Shown here piece by piece: positions 45,405-57,538 of a DNA stretch of 64,000 bases. Under the pieces are notes generated by a model. The model was not told the origin of the DNA. It worked only from the letters and a program-made list of their open reading frames with translations, and ran no database searches. A program made the translations under genes and the position numbers. Where the stretch lies: assembly GCA_016712045.1 (NCBI GenBank), contig JADJRV010000013.1:1-64000 (forward strand). Direction: 5' to 3'. The stretch is from Chloracidobacterium sp. (lineage in GTDB: Bacteria > Acidobacteriota > Blastocatellia > Pyrinomonadales > Pyrinomonadaceae). Every line of letters starts with the position of its first letter. Positions within the stretch are counted from its first letter, which is position 1.

Positions 45405-46846
45405 ACTGAGCGATGTAACCGGAGGCGATGGGGACGTCGCGGTTTAGGCCGAGGTTTAGGGTGTAGAGTGTTGCGTCAGTGCTCTTTCTGATACGCCACG
45501 TGCCGGCTGCTGCGGAGATCGGCGGGCTATAGACGGCTACATCTGTTTTGCCGTCGCCGTCGTAATCAGCGGGTGCGGGTATGTCGTTAACGGAGCCGAG
45601 CGTGACGGTCGTGTTGCCATCGGCCGAGCGGTTTAATCCCCAGGTGCCGGTCGTTTTTGTAAATACAGCAATATCGGTCAAGCCGTCGCCATCGTAGTCG
45701 CCTTGGACGGGGCGGTCGGTGCTTGCACCATACACCAACGAGGTCGAGCCGAGCGTCGAGCGGGTTATGTACCAAGTGGCGTTTGACGGACGAAATACAG
45801 CGATGTCGGTCTTACCGTCGCCGTCATAGTCGCCCTGTGCGGGTTTGTCGCCCGTCTGTCCGAGCGTGAGCGTCGCCGCTCCTGCGGTTGACTGGATCAG
45901 TAGCCACTCGCCGGTTGAGGCTCTAAAGACTGCACAGTCCGTCTTGCCGTCGCCGTCATAGTCACCGGGAACGGGTGCATCGGCGGCCGTGCCGAGCGTG
46001 ACCTCTTGATAGCCGAGCGTAGATCGCTGGATGCGAAACTTGCCGCCACGGAATACTGCATTATCCGTCTTGCCGTCGCCATCGTAATCGCCGGGAGCGA
46101 TGCGGTCGCCGCGTCCGCCAAAGGTCGTGTTGAGCGTCGCATTGGTCTGAATATTTTGGCTAAACCACTTGTTTTGTCCGGGGCGGAAAAAAGCGACATC
46201 GCTTGCGAGATCCCCATCAAAATTTGAAAGCGCCGATCCGGCTAGTGTCGACGACGATGTCGTGTATATATAATCGCCTCCGGAATTGCCGTTGCTGTTA
46301 GCTCCATTACCGGCAGCATAAAAATCGATCTTGCCCATTTTTTGTGCCGGTGCCGTCCAGGTAAAGCTCCATGTGTTTGAACCGAAACCTTTTGGGATAG
46401 TCCCGGTCGAGGGTGTGAAAAATATATTGACGCCAGAGATTATTTGGCCCGACCGGTCCCTCGTCAAACTGCGTGCGGGTCGCATTTGTAACCGCCAGCG
46501 TACCTGCCTGCGTCCCAAGCCGATTGATCGCCGTCACCTCAAAACCATATAGGATCGCATCTTCTTGCGATACCTTGACCGAAACGGTGTACTGCTGGCC
46601 GGGCTTGTAGTCATGCGGAATGCCGAGGATCTCGACCGTCCCTGAGCCGCTGTTGACCGGAAATGAGCCATGACAATCGGTACAGCTATTCTCGACCGGG
46701 GCACCAGAGTAACCAAACGGCGGGCCGCTGGAAAATGCTTTGACGTGGTCGGTGCCGTTCCAATAAAAAGCGGTCAACACTACGGTTGACACCACCGCGA
46801 TTACGGCTAGTTTTATGGCGGCCAAACCGCTTTTTTGAGAAATCAT
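45403..46846 (-). CDS. Secreted protein with CxxCH choice-of-anchor-like domain and FG-GAP repeats (one frameshift)
   Basis: The signal region (AAIKLAVIAVVSTVVLTAFY) is followed by 'GAPVENSCTDCHGSFPVN', with a CxxCH motif that could bind haem, and a beta-rich domain of the reelin/choice-of-anchor V type ('QYTVSVKVSQEDAILYGFEV'). After a single extra G near 46450 the frame changes, and five FG-GAP/VCBS-like repeats of about 46 aa follow, each with 'GDYDGDGKTDxAVFR' (calcium-binding loop). The repeats probably form a beta-propeller at the cell surface. Restored length is about 480 aa. The M36 protease gene lies upstream on the same strand. Confidence 0.8.
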
Positions 46847-46990
46847 TGAATAAAACTCCGGAAAAATCTTTACGAGAAGCTAACCTATTTGACGGCTCTT
46901 GACGCCTAAAAGTCTGCAAAACATATCTTGTGTAAGGATAGTTGTCAGCAAAAGAGCATGTCAACCAAATTCTTTGAGTCCCAGCTTTGG

Positions 46991-49900
46991 CTACTCAGGC
47001 TGAAAATCGAGCCCGGCGATGTTGTCATTTAACTGAACAACACGCGGCGAATAACTAAATCGGCGCGACATGATACTGACGACATACGTTTGGCCGGGAG
47101 CGACTTCGGTAAATTGGTAAAAGCCAAATGCCCCGGTGACGGCAGTCCGCATCACGCCGTTTTGGTCGGCCAATCTAACGACCGCACCACGAAGACCTCG
47201 GCCGCCGCTCGTGAACACACGCCCGGAAATATCCACGGCCGCGGCGGTGACGATACATTGCGAGTTGCCGTTAAACTGGACGGTGTCCACATTCCATCCG
47301 CCGCCGACGGGAGCAACGCTCGAGTCAAAGCCAAACGTCCAGCGAAGCTGTACATTCTGACCAACGGCCGCGGACGGCATTCGGACAACCGTCGTCACAT
47401 AACCGCCTGAGTCGCCCGACCACGCGAAACGTTCACCAAGCGTGTTGGTGCTCGTTGCAGGCAGTATGGAGTTGTATCCGTTTTGGATAAATGAGCCGCC
47501 TGCCGTCACTATATCCTGAAACGCACCGCCAGAAACGCTCGGTATGCTGATGTCCAAAACGCCGCCGTCAAAACCGGGCTCGCTGTTGTAGCGGTGCCGA
47601 AATGTCAGCGTTGCCGCCGGTACCGTCACCGCGATCGCGGGTGATGTCAACGTGGTGAGGCCTCCGGTCGAGGCAATATCAGCTGCGAACATCGAATTCG
47701 GAGCCGTGTCGGCACTGACAAAGGTCGAGATCCACGGCTGTGTCGAGGCACCCGCCGAGGTAACGATCCAGCCGGCCGGGAGCGTCGGGGCCGTAACGGC
47801 GTCAAAATTTTGGACAAATGTCGTAACAGGTGTGCCCACTGGTATCGTCCGCGTAAAGCTGGTCGCACCGAGGCTGCTGTTGACGTTGAGCGTTATCGTG
47901 ACAACACTGCCGCAAGGCGTACCTGCCGGGACCGTGAAGTATATCGTTTGGCTGGCTGTCGAACCGCTGTTGATAGTCCGTAATTTGCCGAGTTGCCTCC
48001 GACGATCTGTAATGTCGTCGTATTTGCGACGATGCCGGTCGAATTTGTCAGCGGTATCGTCAGAGCGACAGTCTCGCCGGGATCGGCAACGCCGTTGTTA
48101 TTTCCGATCGTGTCGGACAGCGTCAGATTAGGATTTTGGAACAGGTTTGGCAGGTCAAATGCCTCGGTCACACGGACGGTTCCCAAACCGCCTGTGCTGG
48201 CTCCGCCGACCTTTTGAATACTGGCACTCGCTCCAAAACCTCGCAGAGCAAATCCGGCCCACATATCTGCAACGTCAGCGGGTGTACCACTCGCTAAGCC
48301 CGCGGCGATCATCGCGTCGCGCTCGGTAAGAGGCGTCGGGTTTAGCGGAGCTAGCTTCATGCCGTCGGTGACAAATTGCAATACACGTCGATTGCCGACC
48401 GCCCACGTCAGGCGGTTGATCATCCGTGCTCGTATTTCCCACAAGGCGATGCTCCAGACCTCGCCGATGTTATGAACCTGATCGGCGGTGGAGTTAAATC
48501 GCGGACCAAAAGCGCCGTCGGAAAGATCGATCTTGGTCGTGTCGATGTCTTGAAACGTCAGCGGATTGTGCGGCCGGTTTAACGCACCGCCGGTAAAGGC
48601 CATCACTGCTTTTGGAAAACGGCGGATGCCGTAATAGTTATTATTGCCGCCAGGTGCCGTAAACGTGTCGTATGCACCGAGAGCATAAATGGCGTTGATC
48701 GGATCTGTCGGTTCGCTCAGCAGACAATGAGCGTAAAAATCAGACCAGCCCTCGCCCATGCCGCGTGCAAGATCTAGTTGGAGTCCTGAAGCGTTTCCGT
48801 GTAGCCGATTTGAAAGGCCATGAGTTGCCTCATGTATGACAACCTCAGCGTCCAGATTGCCGTCAAGATCGGGCGTAGGGGCTACCCACAAATACATCTG
48901 CATCCGGCCGCGGCCGCCATCCGCAGGCGTGTTAAAGTTTGCGTTGTTTGCACCCGAACAGTCCTGTCCCTCGGCAGTAACGCGGTCATTGCCGACGCCC
49001 TGTCCGGTAAAGTTGGTATTCTGAAAATTCCTGGCTGCTTCGGTAAATCCGAGCATGTAAGTCTCGTCGTGATACCAGTTAGCAATATAGAAAAGCTGTG
49101 TAACGGACGCACGCTGATAGTCGACCATGCCATGCGGCTGGGTTATTGAGGTGCAGTATGGCGTGTTGGATCCAACAGTCGGCTCTCCCGCCGGAACCGG
49201 AGAGTCGCCGGTATTTGTGTTTGGGTTGAACGGGTTGATCGGAAAATCAAACGTGCGAGCCGCACCGGTGACGCGGCCGTTGACGGCATCGACACCGTTC
49301 GTTGTATCGCGATCAAGCCCCGCCTCGACGTTGTTGCCGTCCGTCTCGTTCCCGCCGTCCGTTATCCAGCCAAGATTGTTAAATGTGTATGGTGCCTCGT
49401 TTCCGATGCGTGTTATCGAAGTGCGGGCGATACCGGCACCCTGAGTGCCATCGGGCGAGATTGGGCCGGGAGAACGCGGAAACGGACTGTCGGCGACGTT
49501 GATCATCGCGTTGGAGTTTGCGTAGACGTTGTATGTCGCAGCTTGGGTCTGGTCCTCGCCGATATTTTTTCGCCACAGCATCGTCCCCGTATTTGCATCG
49601 ACGATGACGTAATATGCGTTGACCGGCTGCCAGATCAGCACTCGCCATGCGGGAACGGCGACGCCGGGTTCGGTTGGGAAATACATTTTCTCCGCCGTTG
49701 TCGCAAAATCGCCGGTGCCATAGACGGTTTTGATATCGGTCGAGACTTTCTCGTTTAACCGCACCCGTTTCATCGTGTTTTCAGCATTGATGTGGCGATA
49801 GGCGTGCGAAACGGCGGCTGCTGGATCGCCAAAATCTTTTGAGATCGAGGAATAATCGAGCCCCGGTGCAAAGTTATTGACTACGCGGAAAAGCTCTCCG

Positions 49901-50491
49901 CTCTTTGTAAATCCGGCTTTGACCTCCCCGCGAAACACCGGAACGCCGCCAATCTCTTGATTCAATTCGACAAACGACAGATTGCCGTCGGGATTGGTAT
50001 AATCGGCCGCGACCTTTAACTGGCTGATCTGTTCGCCGCCTGCACCGACGAGATCTTTGTTCTCGTTGAGAAAGTCGATAAGTATGTCCGAGCGTTTTTG
50101 GGATGACCGGCCGGTAAAAACGCCTTGCCCTGCTGTACGTCGGAGCGATGATCTCAGGTATTCGGATGTCATCGTTATATTCGATCTTGAGCGTGGGAAC
50201 ACGCTTTTTTAGTTCGTTCTCACCCCGGACGAAAGCATCGCGGGCATCGGCAACCGCGACCGCATCTTTGCCCATTGCCGAGCGGTAGCTCGCGATCGTG
50301 TCGTAAGCCGCTTTGTCTGTGCGGATATCGTAATTTTCGAGTCCCTTTTCATGGCTCACCGTTTTGAAATAGAATCCTTTTGCGGCATTTGTCCTCAATT
50401 GAAAAGGCAATGCAAAGATCGCAGTAATGACCGCCAAGACAAAAAGGGCAAGAAACGCACTGCGGCCGGACTCGAAGTTAAAAAAGCTCAT
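46991..50491 (-). CDS. Secreted M36 (fungalysin) zinc metalloprotease with C-terminal domains (two frameshifts)
   Basis: Restored protein of about 1165 aa. The N-terminal signal and FTP-like propeptide begin 'FLALFVLAVITAIFALPFQL'. A one-base slip in the T5 run near 50125 leads into the rest. The catalytic site is 'VIHEATHGLSNRL' (about 48805-48845) with the third zinc ligand Glu in 'GMGEGWSDFYAH', the M36 pattern. A second break near 47975 separates the catalytic part from a C-terminal region of about 320 aa containing a jelly-roll-like domain and a carboxypeptidase-regulatory-like domain ending 'NDNIAGLDFQPE'. It likely degrades proteins outside the cell. Confidence 0.88.
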
Positions 50492-50647
50492 TCAGACAGA
50501 CTCCCCGATATTTGATAGCATTAAGATTATCAAAACTGGCGATAGGTTGGTTGGTAGAGGGGACAACATCCGGACCGCAGTTAGATTTGGTATTGGACGA
50601 TTATCACCTAAAAACGGCCTAAAGTCAATAAATACAGGCATTATACG

Positions 50648-52598
50648 ATGAGCGATAGTTTGGCGGAACAGGTTTTCGGCCCTGGCGGGCTTGTTTCCGA
50701 AACATCACGAAAATTACGAGTATCGCAGTGGCCAGATCAAAATGGCCGAGGCAATATCACGCGCCTTTGAAGAGAAAAAGCACCTCATCGTCGAAGCCGG
50801 AACGGGAACCGGTAAGACGCTCGCGTATCTGATACCTGCGATCGAGGCCGTTGCCAAGAAAAAGAAACGAATAATAATCTCGACCGGCACCAAAAAATCT
50901 GCAAGAGCAGTTGATGGAAAAGGACATACCTTTTTTGCAGCAGATCTTGCCTAAAAAATTCTCCGCCGCTTATATGAAAGGGCGGTCAAATTACGCCTGT
51001 ATTTATCGCCTTCTCCAATCCGATCACCAGCCGATCCTCGATGGCGTAGGCGAGATCGATCATTTCAAGGAGGTCCGCGAATGGTCGCACGAAACGCAGA
51101 CAGGCGACCGTGCCGAGCTGACCTATCTGCCGGAAAATCTGCCCTTTTGGAATCGCATCAACGCCAAAAGTGAAACTTGTATCGGCCAAAAATGTGCCGA
51201 TTATGAGCCGTGTTTTATCACGCGGATGCGTGCCCGAGCCGAGACCGCCGACATTGTTATCGTCAATCATCACCTCTTTTGTGCCGATCTAAATGTGCGC
51301 GGCAACCAGTTTGGTAAGGTGATACCCGATTACGGAGCGGTCATTTTTGACGAGGCTCATCTGATCGAGGATATAGCGGCGGATTATTTTGGATTTCAGG
51401 TTTCGAATTTTCAGCTTGAGGAACTCGCCCGCGACGCCAGCGTTTTGCCCATATCGGATGCGGTCTTGGCGACGCAGATTATTAGGTCGGCATCACGGAT
51501 CAACGGTTTTGCGGAACAGTTTTGGGTACGGTTCAAACAGGCTCGCGACGCCGACGGGCGTTTCCGCTGCTTGCGGATGCATTTTTCCCATCGCGGCATC
51601 GACGGCGAGGACGAAGCGCTCGCACGGCTTGAGACCGAGGCCGATGTTTTTAGCGAAAAACTGCCCGAGGCGGACAGCGTCGTTCGCCGTGTCAGACAAA
51701 CGCGGTTCGATCTCAAATTTATCGTTGAACAGGCCGACCGCAACTTTGTCTATTGGCTCGAACGCCGCGGCCGGGGCATTTTCTTGCAAGCGTCGCCGGT
51801 CGATGTCTCGTCTTTGCTGCAGGAAAAGCTTTTTGATAAGGTCGAGACCTGCATCCTGACATCTGCGACGCTCTCGACCAACGGCAGCTTCAATTTTATT
51901 CGCGACCGGCTCGGCCTCGATAAAGTAAGACCGAAACGTTTATGGCCGAATCGTCGTTTGACCACGAAAAACAGGCGATCCTTTATCTGCCAAAAACGAT
52001 GCCCGACCCGCGAACGCCTGAGTTTACGCAAATGGCGGCGACCGAGATCATCAAGATAATCCAAGTGACGCGGGGACATGCGTTCGTTTTGTGCACGAGC
52101 AATTCGTCGATGACAGCGCTGTTTGAGATGGTTTCATCACGCATCGGCTATCCGTGTTTTTTGCAGGGAACAATGTCCAAAACCGGCCTGCTCGAGCAGT
52201 TTCGGTCAACGCCAAACGCCGTGCTTTTTGCGACATCGAGCTTTTGGCAGGGCGTTGACGTTCGCGGCGACCAGTTGTCGTGCGTCATCATCGACAAACT
52301 GCCCTTTGCCGTGCCGACCGATCCGCTGGTACAGGCTCGGAGCAAATTCATCGATGACAACGGCGGTAAGTCGTTTTTTGACTACAGCGTTCCACAAGCG
52401 GTGATATCGCTCAAACAAGGCATCGGCCGCCTCATCCGCAGCCGCACCGATCGCGGCGTGATCGCAATAATGGACCCGCGTCTCAGGACAAAATCCTACG
52501 GACGCGATTTTCTTAACAGCCTGCCGAGGATGAAAATAACTGCCGATCTAAACGATGTCGCCGAGATATTTACGCAATCCGGCGACGGTGAGATATAA
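50648..52598 (+). CDS. DinG/XPD-type superfamily 2 helicase (three frameshifts)
   Basis: Restored protein of about 650 aa. The pieces read 'MSDSLAEQVFGPGG' - 'LFPKHHENYEYRSGQIKMAE' with Walker A EAGTGTGKTLAYL, then 'NLQEQLMEKDIPFLQQILPK' with the Fe-S-type Cys set (C in NYACIYRL, CIGQKCADYEPC) and DEAH box VIFDEAHLIED, then 'FMAESSFDHEKQAILYLPKT' with the C-terminal motifs 'TSSFWQGVDVRGDQ' and 'QGIGRLIRSRTDRG'. Single-base slips near 50690, in the A6 run near 50895, and near 51927 explain the breaks. Likely role: DNA repair or removal of R-loops. Confidence 0.88.
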
Positions 52599-52606
52599 TT
52601 TTCACA

Positions 52607-52990
52607 ATGTCCTCATTTTACGAAGTAATGATCGAACGCAATTTCTCATCCGCCCACCAACTGCGCGGGTATAAGGGAAAATGTGAGAATCTGCACGGCC
52701 ATAACTACAAGGTCGAGATCTATGCACGCGGCGAGGAGCTCAATAATATCGGCCTATTGATCGATTTTGGCGATCTAAAGACTGCCGCTGACGAGATCGT
52801 GAAATACCTCGACCACCGTAATATCAACGAGTTGCCGCCTTTTGACGAGGAACTTAATCCGTCGGCCGAAAACCTCGCCCGCTACTTTCTCGAATACCTC
52901 AATACACGCGTCGGTGACGACCGCGTACGCGTCCACAAGGTCCGCTGTTTCGAAACGCCTACTAGCGTGGCGACCTACCAAACAGAGTAG
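52607..52990 (+). CDS. queD: 6-carboxytetrahydropterin synthase QueD
   Basis: Converts dihydroneopterin triphosphate to 6-carboxytetrahydropterin for queuosine or related deazapurines, 127 aa. The zinc ligands are in 'FSSAHQLRGY' and 'CENLHGHNY', and the catalytic Cys lies in GKCENLHGH. 'DHRNINELPPFDEELNPSAE' and the final 'ETPTSVATY' match QueD rather than eukaryotic PTPS. It follows the helicase by 8 bp. No other queuosine genes are near. Confidence 0.94.
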   Translation: MSSFYEVMIERNFSSAHQLRGYKGKCENLHGHNYKVEIYARGEELNNIGLLIDFGDLKTAADEIVKYLDHRNINELPPFDEELNPSAENLARYFLEYLNTRVGDDRVRVHKVRCFETPTSVATYQTE

Positions 52991-52991
52991 T

Positions 52992-53601
52992 TCACCTGCT
53001 CATTTCTTCGGTTTTGAGGCTTTCGCGCACGTCCTTGGCGAAACGATCCATCAGCTTGTCCACTGATTTTTTAAGACTCTTTTCCGATTTGTCATCAACC
53101 GATCGGCGATCGTATCCGCCAGACCAACTCTTTTGTTCGGACATCGACAATGTCCAGAACGAGTGTCGATTGGTCATAGGCGATACGATAGACCGTCGAT
53201 ATCCTCGGCGGCGGCCGCCAACGCCAATATTTCCGCTCTCCGCGATGATACGTATAGTCCCAGTTGTCGCGAATGACGTTGACCGCTCTCTTTTTCTTTT
53301 GTACTGAGCCGATATCGGATGCGTAAGGGTCGGACTGGTGTCGGTGGATAAAACCAGCCTTTGCGACCCAACCGTCAGGGATTCGCGAATATTGTTTGTC
53401 CCATATCTCGTTCGACCCGAACTTGTCGCTCGAGGTTACCCTCTCCGTCATAAAATTCCAGGTTTTCACTCGGCTGAATGAAAACTCTTCGTTAAGATCG
53501 GAATTGGTCTGCCCGCTGACCGCGATACCGAATAAAAAGAAAACGACAACCAAAAGTGTGCCGCCGAACAGAAATCCGTATATTTTTTGTTGCGTTCTCA
53601 T
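52992..53601 (-). CDS. DUF4136-like secreted protein (one frameshift)
   Basis: The N-terminal signal (FLFGGTLLVVVFFLFGIAVSG) is followed by 'FSFSRVKTWNFMTERVTSSD', and later 'DQSTLVLDIVDVRTKELVWR', the DUF4136 signature. There the frame breaks near 53125 and continues as 'YDRRSVDDKSEKSLKKSVDK' to the stop at 52992; removing one G joins them. About 203 aa restored. The function of DUF4136 proteins is unknown; they are usually envelope lipoproteins. Here no clear lipobox is seen. Confidence 0.68.
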
Positions 53602-53794
53602 AACCTGCTACCTCGTAATAAAAGACTGAAGCCTTTTATTTTTGGCTTTTGACATCTGCCACTAATAAGACGTTCTGCACCGACATAAAGTAAGTAAAAG
53701 ATCGTGGCAACTACGGCCTATGGTAGTAGTTTTCTCTCGTGAGTAATATAAAGCGGGTCTAAAAGCCAAAACCGGTAACAACAAGAGACTATAA

Positions 53795-56517
53795 ATGATC
53801 ATTTACTGCCGCTGTTTACTATTCTGTCTCATTATCTTAACCGCGCTAGCTGCCGAGACGTTCGGCCAGGACCGGATCGCCGGCACAGTCAAAGACCAGA
53901 ACGGCGACGCGGTTGCTGGTGCCACGGTGTCGGTCAGCAGCGAATCATCCCCCGTCGGAATGACGACCGTGACATCGCGTGAGGGTGTATTTACATTCAA
54001 CGCCGTACCTGCGGGTTCTTACACTTTGCGTGTACTCGCTCAGGGGTTTGCCGTTGCCGAGCAGACGATCGATGCGGGTGCGAGCAATGTTGCGGTTTCG
54101 CTTGCGATTGGCGAGAGCCGCGTTACCGTGACTGCCGAGATCGGCCAATCTGAAGAAGCAAAGAATGTTCCTCAAGCGATCAATGTGATCAGCACCGAGC
54201 AGATCATGGAGCGATCAACTTCCGTCATGGGCCAGGCCGGCCAGGAAGAGGCGGGGCTTAATTATCAGCGGACGAGCCCGACCATCGGTGCGATCGTCAT
54301 CCGCGGACTGACGGGTAAAAATGTTGTGAATTTTGTCGATGGCGTCCGGTTTACTCATAGCGGCCAACGCGGCGGCATTAATACTTTTTTCAATCTAAAC
54401 GAACCGAGCAGCCCTGCAGTCCGTTGAGGTACTTCGCGGCCCGAACGGTGCCCAATATGGTTCGGATTCGCTGTCAGGAACAGTCAATTTGGTCTCAAAA
54501 ACCCCGGCTTACGGGTTTGACGCTCCTGAGTTTCACGGCGAGTTTAATCCGTTGTTTGGCACCGCCGACCGCAGCGTTGGTACGTCGGCATTGTTGAGCT
54601 ATGGCACCCGCAGGTTCGGCGGCTTTGTCAGTGTCAACGGCCGCCGCATCGGCGATGTCCGCACGGCTGACGGCGTTGATACGCATTCGGCGGTCACGCG
54701 TTTTCTTGGGCTGCCGTCAACCATTCTTTATGACGTAAACCCGGGTACAGGATTTCAGCAATACGGTTTTGCCAGCAAGCTCGCGTATTCGCCAAGCGAC
54801 GACCAGCAGATCACATTTTTCTATCAACGCAGCCAGCAAGATGGCGGCAAACGATTTGACCAGATGCTGGGCGGTGACGGAAACCTGATCGCCGACCTGC
54901 GAAATCTGATGCTCGATTTTGGCTATCTGCGTTATGTAAAACGCAACGTCGGCCCGTTTGACAGCCTGTCGCTGACCGGCTCATACAACAGCCAACGCGA
55001 AGAGCGCGTCAATCAAGGCGGACAGGGAAACCCGGCTGGTGACATTACTCACCAATACGAACGGACATCTACGTGGGGAACCAGCGCATTTCTTGATAAA
55101 AGGGTCGGCCGAAACAACACTTTGCTGTTTGGCGGCGACTTTTACCGTGAAAAGATCAACTCACCTGCTTTCATACGCAACCCCGTATCGAACGCAGTCA
55201 CTATTTCGCGTCCACGCGTGCCCGATGATGCGACGTTCGTCTCGGGCGGCGTCTTTATCCAGGACGTGTGGGAAGCTATCCCAACGCGGCTTAGGATCAC
55301 CGGAGCACTCCGTTATAGCGGCATGTCTTATAAGGCAAACGGAAGCAAATCACCCATCGTAGCCGGCCGCCAACTGTGGGTTAGCGATTCCTTGAAAACG
55401 AGTGATCTTTCGGGCCGTATCGGTGCGGTCATTCGTGCTACCGACGAGCTGAGATTTGCGTTTAACTATAGCCGCGGATTTCGCTATCCGAGCATGACAG
55501 ATCTCGGTACGCTCGGGCTGACGGGTGATGGTTTTGAGGTTGATCACATAACGGCGGGTGCCTATGGCGGAACGATCGGTACGACCGCCGCCTCGGCGAT
55601 CTCGACCGGCCTACCGGTCGCACAGCAGGAGTCAGAATTGTAATAATTACGATTTCTCTGTCCGCTATCAAAACAAACGGGTCGATTCTGACATTCACGG
55701 TATTTCGCCTTGATATCGAAAATGCTATCACGAAACAGGCGTTGATCTTGCCAGCCGGAGCGGTCGGCAAATTTCTCGGCAGCGATGTAATTACCAGTCA
55801 GAACGCTAACGGAACAGTATTTGTTGCGGCGTCGGGAAATCCTGTACTTGTCCGGGCAAATTTCACCGCCGCCAAGATCTGGGGCGTCGAGTATGAATTG
55901 CAGGCACGGCTCACCGACAGGCTGAATCTGAAAGGAAATTACACCTACGTTCGGGCCTCGGACAAAGCGACGGGGGTACCGCCAAATATCGAGGGCGGAA
56001 CGCCTCCTGCAACCGGTTTTCTTGGCCTGCGTCACAATTGGGCCAAGTTTTGGGTCGAGGGCTATGCGACGTTTGCATCGAGACAGGATAGATTGTCGAG
56101 CGGTGATCTGGCTGATCGGCGAACCGGGCGGCACGCTCGCGTGCACAGATCCAAAACTATTTTCGTCGCGGAGCGTGTGTCAACGGTTTGACCACTCCCG
56201 GCGGTAGCGGCTGCGGTAGTGCCGGCGGCATCCTGGTCGCGACCGGCGAAACACAGGCACAGGTTCAAAACCGCCTGTTGCCGATCGGTGCGACCATCAA
56301 CGGCGTCCTTATCGTCAATGACAGCACGGTCGTGCCGCTCTACACATATCTCCCGGGTTACGGCGTTGCAAATGTTCGCGGCGGGTTTACGATCAACGAA
56401 CACGCCAATATTTTCTGGGCTTTTGAGAATATCTTTGATCAAAAATACCGTAACCCAAGCTGGGGCATCGACGGCACGGGCCGCAGCTTTACGGCTCAGT
56501 TTCGGTTCAAATTCTAA
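53795..56517 (+). CDS. TonB-dependent receptor with N-terminal carboxypeptidase-regulatory domain (four frameshifts)
   Basis: Outer-membrane receptor, about 906 aa restored. It has a signal peptide, a CarboxypepD_reg-like domain ('IAGTVKDQNGDAVAGATVSV'), a plug ('NVPQAINVISTEQIMERSTS' to 'SVEVLRGPNGAQYGSDSLSG') and a beta-barrel ending 'FDQKYRNPSWGIDGTGRSFT' with a terminal Phe. Breaks at about 54414 (C3 run), 55641, 55703 and 56128 (G3 run) are each a one- or two-base change. The ligand is unknown. It is followed by a terminator and may be linked with the hydrolase gene downstream. Confidence 0.83.
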
Positions 56518-56540
56518 GCAGCAGTTAGATATGCCTAGCA

Positions 56541-56576
56541 AGGCTGTCTCCGCCGGGGGCAGCCTCTTCTTTTTTA
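56541..56576 (+). terminator. Rho-independent terminator after TonB receptor
   Basis: AGGCTG pairs with CAGCCT around a GC-rich loop, followed by CTTCTTTTTT. Confidence 0.72.
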
Positions 56577-56623
56577 CAACTGCGCTCGAATTTTAGTATC
56601 CTTTTCCAAACAAGGAGAATTAT

Positions 56624-57511
56624 ATGGAACGCAAAACCGCAGACGATTATCCACAGGAATTATTGGATCTCTTTCACGAGTATCAGCACGGTGATATGGA
56701 CCGGCGCTCGTTTATGCGCAGCATAGGCAAGTTTGCCGTCGGCGGGCTGACGGCCGCGGCGATCTATAACAGTTTGCAGCCAAACTACGCTTGGGCACAG
56801 ACGATCGCAAAGGACGACAAAGACATCATCACCAGTTATGAGACCGTCCAGTCGCCTGCCGGTAACGGCTCGATCAAGGGCTATTTTGCAAAACCGTCAA
56901 AAGGTAAAAAGTTTCCCGCCGTCATTGTCATCCACGAAAATCGCGGCCTCAATCCATATATCGAAGACGTCGTCCGCCGTCTGGCTAAGGCGGGTTTTAT
57001 GGCGTACGCTCCGGACGGCCTGACCTCGGTCGGCGGCTATCCCGGCGACGAACAAAAAGGTGCGGCGGCGTTTCGCACGGTTGACGGCAAAAAGATGACC
57101 GAAGATTTTGTCGCAGCGGCCCTGTGGCTCAAAAAACGGCCAGACAGCAAAGGTAAGCTCGGTGCGGTCGGGTTCTGTTTTGGCGGCGGCATGGTCAATC
57201 AACTCGCCGTCCGTCTTGGTAAAGACCTCAAAGCGGGTGTGCCGTTCTACGGCCGTCAGGCAGGTGTTGCCGACGTGCCGAAGATCAAAGCTCAGCTCTT
57301 GTTCAACTACGCCGGCAACGACCAAGGCGTCAACGCCGGTATCGCTACTTACGAAACGGCACTAAAAGCGAACAAGGTAAAGTTCGAAAGTTACACCTAC
57401 GAGGGCAAACAGCACGGCTTTCACAACGACACAACACCACGCTACGACGCCGAAGCTGCCAAACTGGCCTGGGATCGGACGCTTGCGTTTTTCGCGAAAC
57501 ATCTTAAGTAA
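56624..57511 (+). CDS. Dienelactone hydrolase family protein, Tat-exported
   Basis: 295-aa alpha/beta hydrolase. The twin-arginine signal is 'MDRRSFMRSIGKFAVGG' with the preceding acidic N-terminal tail usual in this group. The nucleophile is C185 in VGFCFGGG (dienelactone hydrolases use Cys), the acid is in 'NYAGNDQGVN', and the His in 'GKQHGFHND'. 'IHENRGLNPYIEDVVRRL' is typical. It probably hydrolyses an ester or lactone in the periplasm. GGAG lies 10 bp upstream of the ATG. Confidence 0.9.
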   Translation: MERKTADDYPQELLDLFHEYQHGDMDRRSFMRSIGKFAVGGLTAAAIYNSLQPNYAWAQTIAKDDKDIITSYETVQSPAGNGSIKGYFAKPSKGKKFPAVIVIHENRGLNPYIEDVVRRLAKAGFMAYAPDGLTSVGGYPGDEQKGAAAFRTVDGKKMTEDFVAAALWLKKRPDSKGKLGAVGFCFGGGMVNQLAVRLGKDLKAGVPFYGRQAGVADVPKIKAQLLFNYAGNDQGVNAGIATYETALKANKVKFESYTYEGKQHGFHNDTTPRYDAEAAKLAWDRTLAFFAKHLK

Positions 57512-57538
57512 GATCGGCCGATCAATGCATAACCTCGA

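Noticed and set aside
45500..46250. Regular DNA repeats every ~138 bp, CRISPR-like at first sight
   Set aside because: They encode the FG-GAP protein repeats; the unit is far too long and is translated.
50648..56517. Programmed frameshifting in helicase and TonB receptor
   Set aside because: Many unrelated genes show the same defects at different short runs with no slippery-site or stimulator pattern; sequence error is simpler.
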